From Epiperipatus broadwayi (lineage: Eukaryota; Onychophora; Udeonychophora; Euonychophora; Peripatidae): 64,000 bases of DNA. The notes under the pieces are model-generated. The model searched no databases. It saw only the letters and a list, made by a program, of their open reading frames with translations, and had not been told where the DNA came from. This document shows positions 22,330 to 35,150 of this stretch, one piece after another. Location of the stretch: contig JAQFVV010006336.1 in the NCBI GenBank assembly GCA_028023455.1, positions 1,626,224 to 1,690,223 of the forward strand. The letters are read 5' to 3'. Position 1 is the stretch's first letter; every line of letters starts with the position of its first letter. Both the position numbers and the translations under genes were made by a program.

Positions 22330-25060
22330 TGTACTATTTAATATATATATAATTAGCCTATTCATTCAGTGTAATGATTGTTTACTATAGTAAATCCCTC
22401 TATATATTTAATATACATTGAAGTCATTACAAGAGTTGTATTTAAATAGAGAAACAAATTTATAATAGTTTTTAAAAATCTTTATTTATTACATATAAAA
22501 ATATAATGAAGTTATAAACAAATAAATTATTCATCTAAAAATAGTAATATTCTTTTATTTCTTTATTTAAAAATAAACCAATAGAATACATATAAACTAG
22601 AATTCAATAAAAACATGGTTAGAATTGTACTTATTAATATAATTAGTTTCCGAATGAATTATTAATTTTAATACCGTTTTCATACCACTGTTTCAGAGAA
22701 GAGATTTTTTTTAAAAATAAAAGGAAGCCTATTTGCGAACAAAACACAAATAAAAATATGTATGTTTCTAACTTTAGCTTTTTCTATAATAATTTTATTT
22801 GATGCAGAAAATTAGTAATACATTTATACATTAATTATTCATATTTAAAATAACCAAGGAATAATTAGAAGTCTAAATATTTTTTAAAAAATTTAAAACT
22901 ATCAACTTTATTTTTCTTTTTGATAATTTACAAATCATCAAACACTAATGACTTAGAACAATGTGATTCTTTCTTTTATTTTCACAGAATGCTCTAAAAA
23001 ATATTATTTTCAATCACATTTTAGATTTATTGTTTTAATGTTCATTGTTTTAAACAAACTAAGGGTTTGAGTTATTGAACTGTGTCTTTTTTTAAATGAA
23101 ATTAAAATTTTTGCCTGCCTTTCAATTTTTTATCACGTAAAAGAACAACAACAAAAAAAGGCTATTAGAGAAGAAAAAGAAGTAATTATCGAAACAATTC
23201 AAATCAACTACTATATATATGTAAAAGAAAAAAAGAGGAATCCACATTATTAATATGTGCGTCATAACATTTTTCATATGGATACGGTAGTTTTCCATTA
23301 TATATTGCTTTTTAGTTAAATAAATTTTAACCACATCGAAATATTCTAAATAAAATGTGTTAACTTTTTTATAATGCCATTAGAACATATTTACTGATAG
23401 ATGTAGTCTCCTAATAGCAGTTATAAAGAGAAGGTTTTAGCTTATAAATTTTACGAAGACTATTCTGACATTAATATCTAGAAATGCTGACATAACTTTT
23501 GAGTTCACGCCATTAGAAAAAGTTTATTCACCTCATTTAAATAAATATATTTTATATATTGTAAAAAAATCATAAATAAATGAGTCTTCATCATGTTTGG
23601 TCAAGTTGTTTTCTATATTTTATTACAGTAAATACTATTTATGTAAAATAAAATGCCCCACTTGCTTAGAAGATCATCATCTCCAAAATAATGAACTAAG
23701 TATAATACTGTCTTCAACTGAGCAAGCATATTTTTTTTAGCTTCAATTGAAATTACTTCAGATATCATCAGCTCTCTACTCACTTCAGTATTTTATGAAA
23801 ATGTGGTGTTGTGAGTGATTAAATTTTAAATAGTTAATGGAAGTTCATAAATTATAATGTTTATTCAAATGATATAATTGTCAAAAGGTTTTCCAGAATT
23901 AAATATCCAATAGTACACAGACAAGTATATAAAATTATTCCATTAAACATCTAAGACAATACAATTTACCTCACTCAAAAGACTAGATTTATTTTTATAA
24001 CATGTCATAATGATACTTTCTGCTCACAGAAATATTGCATTCAATGCTCAGAAAAATATGAGTCTACAATGATACAAATTATCTATTTTTAGCAATCCTA
24101 TTCTACGCAACTGTTATATTCAAGTATTCAATCAATCTAGGATAGTCCAGATAAAAATGAGTTTTTTATATTAATTTATAGTCTTTTTAGAAAATACAAT
24201 GTTTATAATATGTTTGAAACTTCCAATGCTGCATTTGATAAATTAGTTAACTAAATAATATTATTGATATTCTAATTATTTTAATTGTGCATTGTGATAA
24301 TTACTATTCTCTTTTCATTCTCAAGCAAAGAAAGTTTTATATGAGTTTGATTCTTTTTTATGGCTATCATCAGAGTACATTAACCTAGTATTATTTTTAA
24401 ATGAAGTTTGAAAATATAATGTTTACATTTTAGACAGCCTTTTGGTTTTCGCAATGCTTTTTAAAGCATCTGTTATAAGTTTGATTAATCAAACCTTTTT
24501 GTAAATATGAATTATTGCTTATTAAATTTCTATTAAGCTATTTACATTCCCCCATTGGTTTCCTATAAAAATATTCATCAGTGAAGAGCCAGTTTTGATC
24601 CCAGATATAATGCAACTGAGTTTTTCAAAATCAATTTAATAAATACATCAGCATATATTGATCACTCAAACTTACTACAATTGAAAGAGTTGGAGTGGAA
24701 TAAATATTATTAAATAAATTAATACCACTTATGATATAATAGGTTTGCTTTCATTTCACCATTATCCATACAGATTTTCAAAAAGACAAATTCATTTATT
24801 TTTTTAACTGTATTGATATTTACTTTAACTTCAAATGTAGTTCCATTTTTGTTTTTCTAATAATTTTCTTATTTACTTTTCATTTTACATTATCAAAGTT
24901 TTTAAAATTATTTTGGTAATCTTTTTTATTTACTCTGTAATAATCAAATAAATTTGAGAAAATGAGAGTTTTCATTCAATTATTATTTCCACGTGAAATA
25001 TAGTCTTTTATTCTAGATGTCCAGTATTATCATGACCCATATATGCTTAATAATACATTA
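22330..25060. other. AT-rich non-coding stretch
   Basis: Nothing recognised. Short frames here are A/T-driven. Confidence 0.5.
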
Positions 25061-25062
25061 AG

Positions 25063-25338
25063 AATAATCAATTTAAAACAAAATTTAAATAGACAACTCA
25101 CCATAAATAATATTTTTTTACTAATTATATTTAATGTATATATATTTTTAATTGTTGTAATGTAATGTAAATAATGTCCAATGGAGGGATGGATTCTGTA
25201 GAGTATTGGTCATGCAATTGCGTAGAACGAAACATCTTGAAAAGATTTCATTAAGGGATGAAAGCTGAATTGATGCATTAAATAATATCTTTATTTATAG
25301 TGAGTTGTCTATTTTATTTTTGTTTTGAATTAATTATT
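25063..25338. mobile_element. MITE-like element with about 55-bp terminal inverted repeats
   Basis: The left end (25063-25115, including TAGACAACTCACCATAAATA) is the inverse of the right end (25281-25338, including TATTTATAGTGAGTTGTCTA) with a few mismatches and indels. The roughly 165-bp interior is less AT-rich, has no ORF, and contains GTAGAACGAAACATCTTG. Size and structure fit a small non-autonomous inverted-repeat element. No target-site duplication could be settled because the flanks are simple A/T. Confidence 0.5.
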
Positions 25339-25339
25339 T

Positions 25340-27060
25340 TTAATTTTATATATAGAATGCAACATTATGGGCAATTGAAATTTGAACAGAGATACCAAAC
25401 ATTTATACATTGTAATAACAATCAACACAAATAGCATGATATTACATGTATGGCATACTTATTGTTATATGTAAAAAAAAAAAATTAATAAGCAGTGTTT
25501 GAAACTGTTGCACTCTTAAGATATATTATGAAGCTATGATCATCATCTGTATTTAGACACACAGTACATCTCAAGATTTATAAAGTTTGCAGTAGTTTTT
25601 TGTTTGATATTCCAAAAAAAAAGTATATTGGTAATGCCATGTTCTATTAAAATACAAAATAAAAACATTAAAATATGAAATTATTATTAAATCTTCTTGA
25701 AAGATCAATGTAGATTCTGCAAGACTAGACTTCTTGTATTACAATTTATTTTATTAATTCATTATTTTATCTCAGATTATCTCACATCATTTTGAAGTTT
25801 TAGTCATGGTTGAAATCTCTCATGATTAGATTTATTACATTGGAATGATGTACATTAAAAGTTTAAAAATATACTTGTAATATTTATTCATTATTAGCAA
25901 CCATTCACTTTGATGACCATTGAATTAAAAAATGAAAATAAAAGTACAAAAAATTAAAAAATTAGGAATACTGAAAAAAATATATTGAAGGCAGAATTTA
26001 TCTACAGTATAAGATGAAGATGTGATTCAAAATGCAGAATGCCAATGCCATAATTAATGGAGATACATGGCTGAGAGTATAAGAAACACATAAGCAGTGG
26101 GTCCTGCATTAAATCACATAATTTAAAAAAATAAGAGAAAATAAAATTGAGAGGACAATTGAAAAAAAGTTATTTATTTTATTTATTTAGATATTATTTT
26201 TTAGACATCTTAATTATTAAAAAAATGTCATAAAATAACCTATATAGATTCCAATCAAAGAAAAGATTCATTTGTGTATTTATAGAGTTGACAGTTTATA
26301 GTTTATGTAAGTCATTGTTTGTGTTTAATGACATCTATATAGGGTGATGGTTATTAAATTTTGTTTATAAAGCATATGAGTGTATCAATAATAGAACATC
26401 TTGAATCTGTTGATATAACTTCAGTAATTTTATTGATTAAATTCAGTTAGTTTTACTGTCATATCTGGAAAAATAAATTTAATTGATGGTTTATAAGAAA
26501 TACATTTTTTACATTAAGGTTTTTTAGTTATTAAAGAAATTCTGGTTGAGCATACAGAAAGGGGATCATCATTTTAAATGCTTAATACATGAAATTATAT
26601 TTTAAACTATTGGCAAAATTTTTTGTATATTTTCTGTAGACAAAATCTCTCCTGGAGGGATTTATAAAAGAATAAAAAGCCACTGTTAAAAAGTAGATTT
26701 GAATGTTCTAGCAATATTTTTATGGCAACATTTAGTTGAGTATTCAGAAGTTGAATACATGTATGCTTTTCTCTAAAGGGGAGTACAGTACTCATAAATA
26801 CAACATATTAATTCTTAAAATGCTCTCTATTACTATTTCAAGTAGTGCCAACTAGCTATTTAAATCTAAAACCATACAAAATTTGTACTGTTCAAGTTAA
26901 TATGAAAAGGTAAACATAATGCAATAAAACTCAAGAGTACTGAGATAGCTTTCAGCAGGTTTACCAGAATCATAGTGCACCTCAGAAATTCAAATTAACA
27001 ATATACTGAATAAAGCATCCTCTCTGAAATGTACTGTTGAAAATGTAAGATAATTATCAA
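25340..27060. other. AT-rich non-coding stretch
   Basis: No feature recognised. Confidence 0.45.
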
Positions 27061-27066
27061 GGTATA

Positions 27067-27196
27067 AATTTTCTAAATGTGTCAGTCCAAAAAAACAGGG
27101 ATAACCTTGATTTGAAAATAAATGTAAAACAAAATTTTCTAAATATGTCAGTCCAAAAAAACAGGAATAACCTTGATTTGAAAATAAATATAAAAC
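27067..27196 (+). repeat. Tandem duplication, 66-bp unit, 2 copies
   Basis: AATTTTCTAAATGTGTCAG with its following bases (27067-27132) repeats at 27133-27196 with only a few substitutions. This explains the apparent duplicated peptide in frames across it. It is not a gene. Confidence 0.8.
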
Positions 27197-27387
27197 CAAT
27201 CCAGGTGAGAGGTGTTACCAATCATAAGTTCAATGCTCCATTAGGTAATAAATTGGCAAGCTTGAATGTTTTTTTTTACATAGAAACAACATGTTATCCA
27301 AATACAAAGCTTATAGTAAAATTAACATTAATTCACATATTAGGGACTTAACAAATATTATATATAGCTATAATAAACTAATAAAAA

Positions 27388-27537
27388 CACTTTTTATACT
27401 AACAACAAGAATATAGCTGGCAATGTTAACCCAATTAAACTGTGGATAAGTCTTTATACAAACACTTTTTTATAATACCATCAAGAATGTAGCTGACAAT
27501 GTTAACCCAGTTAAACTGTAGATAAGTCTATTATACA
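27388..27537 (+). repeat. Tandem duplication, 75-bp unit, 2 copies
   Basis: Two adjacent units each contain AATGTTAACCCARTTAAACTG and RGATAAGTCT (R = A or G). They lie 190 bp downstream of the 66-bp duplication and are unrelated to it in sequence. Confidence 0.75.
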
Positions 27538-27539
27538 TT

Positions 27540-28499
<960 letters not shown>

Positions 28500-30517
28500 A
28501 TATTTAAGCATGATGCAACACAGACAAATAGAACTGAATGTCCATTAATGATATGTGATAGTTGTTGTAAAATGGTGATTTCTTTGATCATAGAAATCTT
28601 AAGCATCATTGAATGGTATTTCTATTTGATGAAGACTATAAGAGATAAAGTTTTTGAATTTCATGTTAAAATCTCACAAATAATGTCAGTTGGGTAAGAG
28701 GTTAATTAGTGAGTTGATGGCAAGTATGATGTTGAATATGGTTATGTTTCCAGGTGAAATATAGGTCAATGTTAGAGGATTGTTGCACAATGAAAAAAAC
28801 TTGCTATTAACATGGAAGCCTCAATATATAAAACAAGAGATGAGGTGAATGGACAACTTGGAGTTGTTAATAGATCAGTGCCCCCCTGAAAGTGATGATG
28901 CATCCCTGGAGCAAGAATGAAACTTGGTTTAAAGATAAATTGCAGGGTCAATCTGTGATTGACTGTATGTTTTTGGTATGAAAAAGCCCTAGTATATGTG
29001 GTTGGGTGATTTTAGTTTAATGCCTACGATGGTATACTTTATTAACTAAGTTTAAATTTTTCTCATTGAAAGCTGTTATGCTGACTTTCATTGATATTGC
29101 AGCAGATGAATAAGATTGTGGTATGTATGTTAATGTAGATTCATTAGGTACTTGGATATGAGTGATGTCCATTGGCATTAACTCTTCTGTTTCAAACAGA
29201 AGTCTGTTTACTGATGATGAATTATTGTAGTCTTCTGTTTTAGTTTCTCATTGTATTTATTTCTTTTTGGGCAACCTGATTCTCTTTTTGTTTCTATTGT
29301 GGTGGAAAGTAGGGAATGAGTACCTCCATGACATATGCCAATGTGCTATGTTTAATTATGTGTGTGATTTATTTTGATAGCATTTTGTGTATCACTGGTG
29401 CTTTGTAATGGTTCAGTTAGGTTGGTATTTGCATCTGTCAGATGTTGTATATTATGAAACTCATATGTATTGTTTGGAGCCATTTTAGTGATGTTTGAAT
29501 CTATATCCTGTGTGCTGTTTGGTTCATCTATAGTGTGGTTAGTTTGAACCATGAAAAAAAGAATAAAAATGGTTTTTCAGATAAAAAAGTTTTTTGAATA
29601 TTACATCGTTGGTATTTTTAACTTGTTTGTGTTTGAGCTAATCAGTTATCTATTGTAGTTATGAACACTTTCTATCTGATACATTGTGTTGTAAAGTGGT
29701 CATGCTGTCCACATGAGTAGCATTATGGTTTGAGTCTCTTTCTGAAGAGGATCAGTGTGATGTTTTGATCTGCAACCTGTGTAGCAATATTGTTTGGATC
29801 CATTTTTTATGCACTCTCCTCTTAAAATAAAAGCTGTTGCTGTATGCTAATACTGGTGTATATTTCAAATAAATTGGGTTGGAAGCTATGACTTTGCCAA
29901 ATGACTCCATCACTTTGTGAAAAGTTTTTTTAATGCCATATTTAAGTAATGGAATTTTTTGAGTATGCTGGTGATATGATTAAAATGATCTGAATCAACT
30001 AAGTACATTTTAAATTTTTAATAGTATTTTGAAAATGGGTCTTTTGGCTGTTTTTGATAAAATTTGAGGATTAGATATTATGGATGGGACATTGTGTAAA
30101 GATATGTTTGCATCTGCTGTGATAGTATTATAAAAGGTGTGAGAAAAATGTTTTAAATGCCCTGTACAACCAACCTACTTGGATATTGTTTTATTAAATC
30201 TATCTTTAAATCATTATTCCAATACACAGGATGGAGGTAATTGATTTTCCTATGTTTATATATTAAGCTGCAACACTACTGTTACTGTTTCATCTTAAAA
30301 AGTGATGAAAAACTTTATTGTTGGCTGAGTTTATAACTTGATTTTAATTGCTTTGTTGCAAATTATTTTTGCAGTGTTATCATATGTTTTGAATTGGTCT
30401 GTAGTTTGTATTAGTAGGTAGGAGTTATTGGCATCATCAATCTGGTCATATGGCCTGGTGGTCACTATTTTAAATGTATTTTGCCATTGAGTAAAATTTA
30501 GTAATTGTAGCAACTTA

Positions 30518-30540
<23 letters not shown>
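28500..30540 (-). pseudogene. Decayed retroelement coding region, class unknown
   Basis: On the minus strand several open segments with non-random composition follow each other. One at 30543-30331 ends in a stretch with FTQWQNTFKIVTTRPYDQID. One at 29552-29352 is rich in Asn/Thr/Asp. One at about 29170-29020 reads DITHIQVPNESTLTY. Base composition is less AT-rich than in the flanks. I suspect an ORF1/gag-like protein of a retroelement broken by frameshifts and a CA/TA microsatellite at its start. No RT or other diagnostic domain was found, so the family is not named. Confidence 0.35.

Positions 30541-30562
<22 letters not shown>
30518..30562. repeat. (CA)n(TA)n microsatellite
   Basis: ACACACA for about 24 bp running straight into TATATATA for about 18 bp. 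Confidence 0.9.
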
Positions 30563-30850
30563 ATGTAACTTTCAGATTTGCAAGTAAAGCCAAATTTTCA
30601 ACCATTTAATTTTTCTAAGTATAAAAAATTTTAATAAGTAGTTTTATTGCAAGTTAATTTCATCAGAGCTTTATAGTTAAATGTTCAGTAATTTTTATGT
30701 TATTCTAAAACATTCTATAAATCTTAATCATTTTAAATATTATGTTCAACATTTTTATTATATTGTTTTGAACCCATCTGTAGTTATAAGTGCCTTTTAA
30801 TTGTTTAAATTAACAATATATTTACCTGTATAATAAGTTATTAAACAAAG

Positions 30851-31039
30851 TAAAACTCTCTCCATACAGTAGTGCCATCCTGTGCCAATCAGATTAATCA
30901 ATGGATGCCAGAAGGCTTGTGCATAAAATCTCTATCTAATGCCTACTCATCCAATATCCCCAGACTAGTTTCTGGCTTGTGGCCATCAGTTGTTTAATAA
31001 CAATTATGTGATAGTATGAGAGTGATCATGTGATGTTTA
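30851..31039 (-). mobile_element. Hammerhead-bearing repeat, copy F (internally deleted)
   Basis: Minus-strand copy with the terminal block (AAAACTCTCTCCATACAG at the low end), the ATCCAATATCCCCAGACTAG strand of the ribozyme and its stem II (GGCTTGTGGCC). Sequence then jumps at about 30990 to the GATCATGTGATG block, so the 5' strand of stem I is missing. The retained part keeps GAAA, the C-TA-G stem III and GTC, but CTGATG lacks its last core A. Confidence 0.6.
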
Positions 31040-31764
31040 GTGTATAATAAGTTAATGTTGATACCTATTAAAAGCTAAATTTATGTTCATAGAGCATCCA
31101 GTATATTAAAATATAATGTTCAAATTAAACTGATATTACCTAAGGTTGGACCTTTAATGTTTGTTATTATTATTTAATTTGCTTGCTTATAAAAACATTT
31201 TTATTTAAGTTATTTATTAATAAAAGTATGTTTTTATTCCTTCTAGTCATTATAAAAATTAAGTCAGTGAAAACTGCTAAGTTATTAGTTTTCAATTAAG
31301 ATAACTTTAAAAAAATATATGTGAGTGTACATGCATTTTAATCTTTGCTTTCACTTTTTTTTGCATAATATTTAAATATTATTTTTAAATGTCTTTAATT
31401 AAAAAACAATAAAAGGTATTCTGGAGAACTTCTCCTTTAATTATTAAGGCATAAAATTATTATAAAAAAATAATGATTCTATTCAAAATAATATATTTGT
31501 TATATAATATTTTATTGTGGTTTCATAAAGAATTGTCCTATAAATTAATATTTTTAAGTAACAATATAGACCATATATAAATGAGTTTTCATTGTTTGCT
31601 TTGTTTTATTTAATCAATAAAATCAATCACATGATTGGAGGTATAAATGGAAAAAGCAAAGACATTACACATGCATAGGAAGGTGAGTAAAACTTGCTTA
31701 TTTTCTTTTCTAATAAATTTATATTATTTTATTGCAGTTAATCATTTCTAATAATGATAATTTT

Positions 31765-32390
31765 AACCATCAAATATTATATGATTACCATTCTTTATGC
31801 TTACAGAAGTTTATACAATAGCACCACTCAGTTTAAGCAAGAATAATCAATGTAAACACCTTATCTAGTACCTACTCATCCAACATTCTCATATTAGTTT
31901 CTAGTCATGCTTTTATCAGTGAGAAGCCTTGGATCTGAGAGCACTGCATCTAGATCTTAGGATCTAATACAACTATCGAGAATCCACCTTTTATTTTTTA
32001 GCTAACTATAAAGCTTTGAGCCCAAAATGAAAACACAATATTTTCTAAGCTCATTAGATTATATACTTGTATATGTTTGAACTCAGTTCAGCATTCATAC
32101 TTTTTGGTGTTTTTGGTTTTTTAATAAACATAGTGACCATAATCCTACTGAGTTTGATCGGTATTAAACCATTAAACATCACAAGTCTACCATTCTTTAT
32201 GCTTACACCAGCTATTTGTCAGAGAAGCAAAACTCTTCATACAGTAGCACTACTCAGAGAAAGCCAGAATAATTAATGGATACAGGAAGGTTAGTGTATA
32301 AGTGCCTATTTATCCAATATTCACAGACTAGTTTTTTGCTTGTGGCTTTCATCAGTCAGAAGTCTTGGATCTGAGAGCACTGTACCTAAA
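31765..32390 (-). mobile_element. Hammerhead-bearing repeat, tandem multimer (copies G and G2)
   Basis: The same block (AACCATYAAAYATYA followed by CATTCTTTATGCTTACA) occurs at 31765 and again at 32167, a period of 402 bp, so at least one and a half units are in direct tandem on the minus strand. Ribozyme regions lie at 31878-31934 and 32312-32370. In G the inner stem I is TTCTCA/TGAGAA, fully paired, although the core is CTGATAA and the cleavage triplet is ATA. In G2 the core CTGATGA is intact but GAAA has become AAAA. Neither is as complete as copy A. Confidence 0.65.
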
Positions 32391-32762
32391 ATTATGGTGA
32401 CTATGATTATATAAGACAGCAAAAGTATGGATGCTAAACTTAGTTCAGAACTATACAGCTATACCAGCTAATGAGTTTGTACAAGCTAATGAACTTAATT
32501 TGAAAAAAATGTGTTTGAGACCAAGTTTTATAGTTAGCTAAAAAGTAAAAGGTGGTTGATATAAAGTTGCATTAGATCCTAAATTTTAGATGCAGTGCTC
32601 TCAGATCCAATGCTTTTCACTGATAAAAGTCACAAGCTAGAAACTAGTCTGGTGATATTGGATGAGTAGGCACTAGATAGGGATTTTATGCATTAACCTT
32701 CCTGTTGCCATTGATTACTCTGGTTTGCACTCAATGGCATTTCTTTAGGAAGATATTTGCCT
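32391..32762 (+). mobile_element. Hammerhead-bearing repeat, copy C (head-to-head with G2)
   Basis: Starts abruptly inside the unit at ATTATGGTGACTATG, directly abutting inverted copy G2, and runs through GCATTAGATCC, GATCCAATGC, the core CTGATAA (32620-32626), GAAA and GTC (cleavage expected after 32649) to the terminal CACTCAATGGCATTTC. Outer stem I is intact. Stem II is A-U, G-C, U.G in place of three G-C pairs in copy A, so one position has changed on both sides while still pairing. Confidence 0.62.
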
Positions 32763-32764
32763 CT

Positions 32765-34730
32765 GTGAATCATAATTTTAATGTTAAATCAATTTTATTT
32801 TTGTTAAAGTAATAGCTATCTTTAAATAAATTCTAATTCAGCTGCCAAACTTTAAGCTAAGTCCTCATCTGAAATCTACATTATTAACAAGAAAACAACA
32901 TAATGGGGAAAGTTTAAATAGTTATTTTTCTGCAACTACTGAATTACTTTTATGCAACATTAACATATCATAGGGATTTTTTATGGTTTATTTCACTAAT
33001 GTAAAAACTTTTATTGATAACCAATTTATTTATTTATAATAAACTGTAATATCATTTTAATATACTTTGGGCTACAATATTAGGAATATTAAAGACTATT
33101 GTTGTTCAATACTTATAGCAATTTTTAATGTTTTTAATGTCTTTGATTAAAATTTTTTTAAAAATTTTAAAATGCTAAAAGAGTAATAAATTTATCAAAA
33201 GACTTTGAAATGTTTTGTCTCCAGCAATGTCTTTTTGTAATATATTTATTTCAAAACGATCACATTTTAACAATAATTTTCTCCAGGATAATTCATTTTC
33301 TAATGAATGAAGTATTTCAATTATGGATTGCAAAAATTCTTTATTAATTTTGAAATGACATTTTAATAACTTATCATAATTATTTATATATTATTCTTGC
33401 TTCAGAGTGAAAGATGTTCACTTGTGAATATTTTAACTAATGTTTAATACAGGCTAGAGATAGGAAAAACATTACCCAAGTCTGTCAAATGAAAATTATT
33501 AACTTACTTTTTTGATATTGAAAATTATTGCTTGAATACTTATGATTTCAAAGTAATATTATACCATTGTAATGCATTTATTACTTAAAAATTCATTGTT
33601 ATCATTATTTAACTACATCTGGACAAAATAACTGAAACAATCATGTCTGCATTATAAATGAAATACAAAATGCTTTAATAAGTTATTATTCAAGTTATTA
33701 TACAATTAACTTTTAAATATAAATCTGCTTTATATATGCGTTATTATTATTAGTGCTATAGTTATGAATTTTAAACTCCACTCTCTAGACACCTGCTTTG
33801 TCTGTAAATAATATTTGCTCCTATACCTTATTATTAAATTATATTTTCTTATGGATGAATGTAAAGTTAACATAATGTATGTAGAAATTTCTGGCATCAT
33901 ATTTAAAAATATTTTCATGAAACTGAATAGGCATTAATATGTTTGTGTGCTTAAATTGTCATGAAATCCCTTGCTTATAGACATATTTTTGGATGCTGTA
34001 CCTCTACTTTTAAATTTACTGTATTTTAAACAAAGGGAAAAAAAATTCTATGTTTGTAGACCTATATTTTGTTGAACAGTGAAATCTCCAGAATGAAGGA
34101 CAGTTAATTATTTAAATTTTGGTGAACTGAGTAAAAATTTAAACTATAATTTTATGCTATTGTAATTTAACAAGAATTTTTTTTTTTATATTAAGCATTT
34201 TGTCTAATGTATTTTTATGCATTATTTATCAACAGTAATATCCCAAAGTTCATAGACTATTTGCTATTAATTTTATTATTTTAAAATGTTGTTTTGTCCT
34301 CTATTTTGAGTAATTTATCTATTTAAATGAATATATTTATCCATAACCAGTGAACATGTTATGTATTCTTACTTTGTTTATTGTAGGCCATATTTTATTA
34401 AACCATACTTGGCAAATAATTTTATCAGTTTTATATAGCAGTTAATAATTATAATATTTGTTTAGGAGATTATAAAATATTCTCTGTCTTGTTTTATTGT
34501 TTATGATTATCTTGCCATTATATTTTGCAAGAGAGAATAACTTGTGTCTCTCTTTTGTGGGTATTTATTTTGCTAGCAGATATATTTTTTATAAAGAGAT
34601 AGTATACTACATTTGTCTCACCTTTACTATATTATTTTCCATCAGTGATATTTTTGATGTTTCATATTTAGCATAACTGCTTCATTTAAGGTAGTTCTTT
34701 AGTATTCCTAACATTTTTGGTGGTTCATTT
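32765..34730. other. AT-rich non-coding stretch
   Basis: No feature recognised. Confidence 0.45.
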
Positions 34731-35150
34731 TCAATTTTCTCATATGTTTAAAGGCACAAGTTCTAGCATATTTGTTTGCCCCCAAATATGTGCTTCTTTT
34801 GAGTTTATGCCATAATTAGGTTTATTTTTCCTCACAGATTTATTACATCATATATCAGCAATCAGGCTAATGCACGTGTGCTTTTAGCATTAGCCTGATT
34901 ACTAATTCACAATTAAAATTTATTAACATAGTGCTACATAAATAATTATCTTATTACATCATATATTTTAAATGGTGCATATGTGTGGTACACTACCATG
35001 ACTATTATTTCTCAATTGATATTATTTGTTTTTGAAGAACATCATTTTTCTTCAGCTGCATTCTTGAATGCTCTCAGTGTAGGTTAGAAATGGTTCTGAT
35101 GTGTAGGTCTGTTTTCCTGTGTTTTTCCAGTATTGCAAAACATTGAACTG
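34731..35150 (+). repeat. Old dispersed repeat, member 2
   Basis: Diverged copy of the repeat at 9060-9310 (shared blocks TTCTAGCATATTT, TTTATGCCATAATTAGG, GATGTGTAGGTCTG). It is interrupted by the short hairpin insertion at 34840-34966, which must therefore be younger. Confidence 0.42.
34856..34950. mobile_element. Short hairpin insertion with 16-bp flanking duplication
   Basis: TTATTACATCATATAT occurs at 34840-34855 and again at 34951-34966, bracketing 95 bp absent from the related repeat at 9.1 kb. The insert begins with a perfect 14-bp hairpin, AATCAGGCTAATGC (34860-34873) and GCATTAGCCTGATT (34887-34900), with a 13-nt loop. The duplication looks like a target-site duplication; a slippage origin is possible. 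Confidence 0.5.

Noticed and set aside
27067-27537. CRISPR-like array
   Set aside because: Only two copies per unit, no spacers, and animal sequence context.
29681-29722. A C-x2-C-x4-H-x4-C zinc knuckle on the minus strand
   Set aside because: Spacing is exact, but it lies in a different frame from the neighbouring Asn/Thr/Asp-rich segments, where the same bases read NATHVDSMTTLQHN, a composition like the adjacent frame. The knuckle is probably chance.
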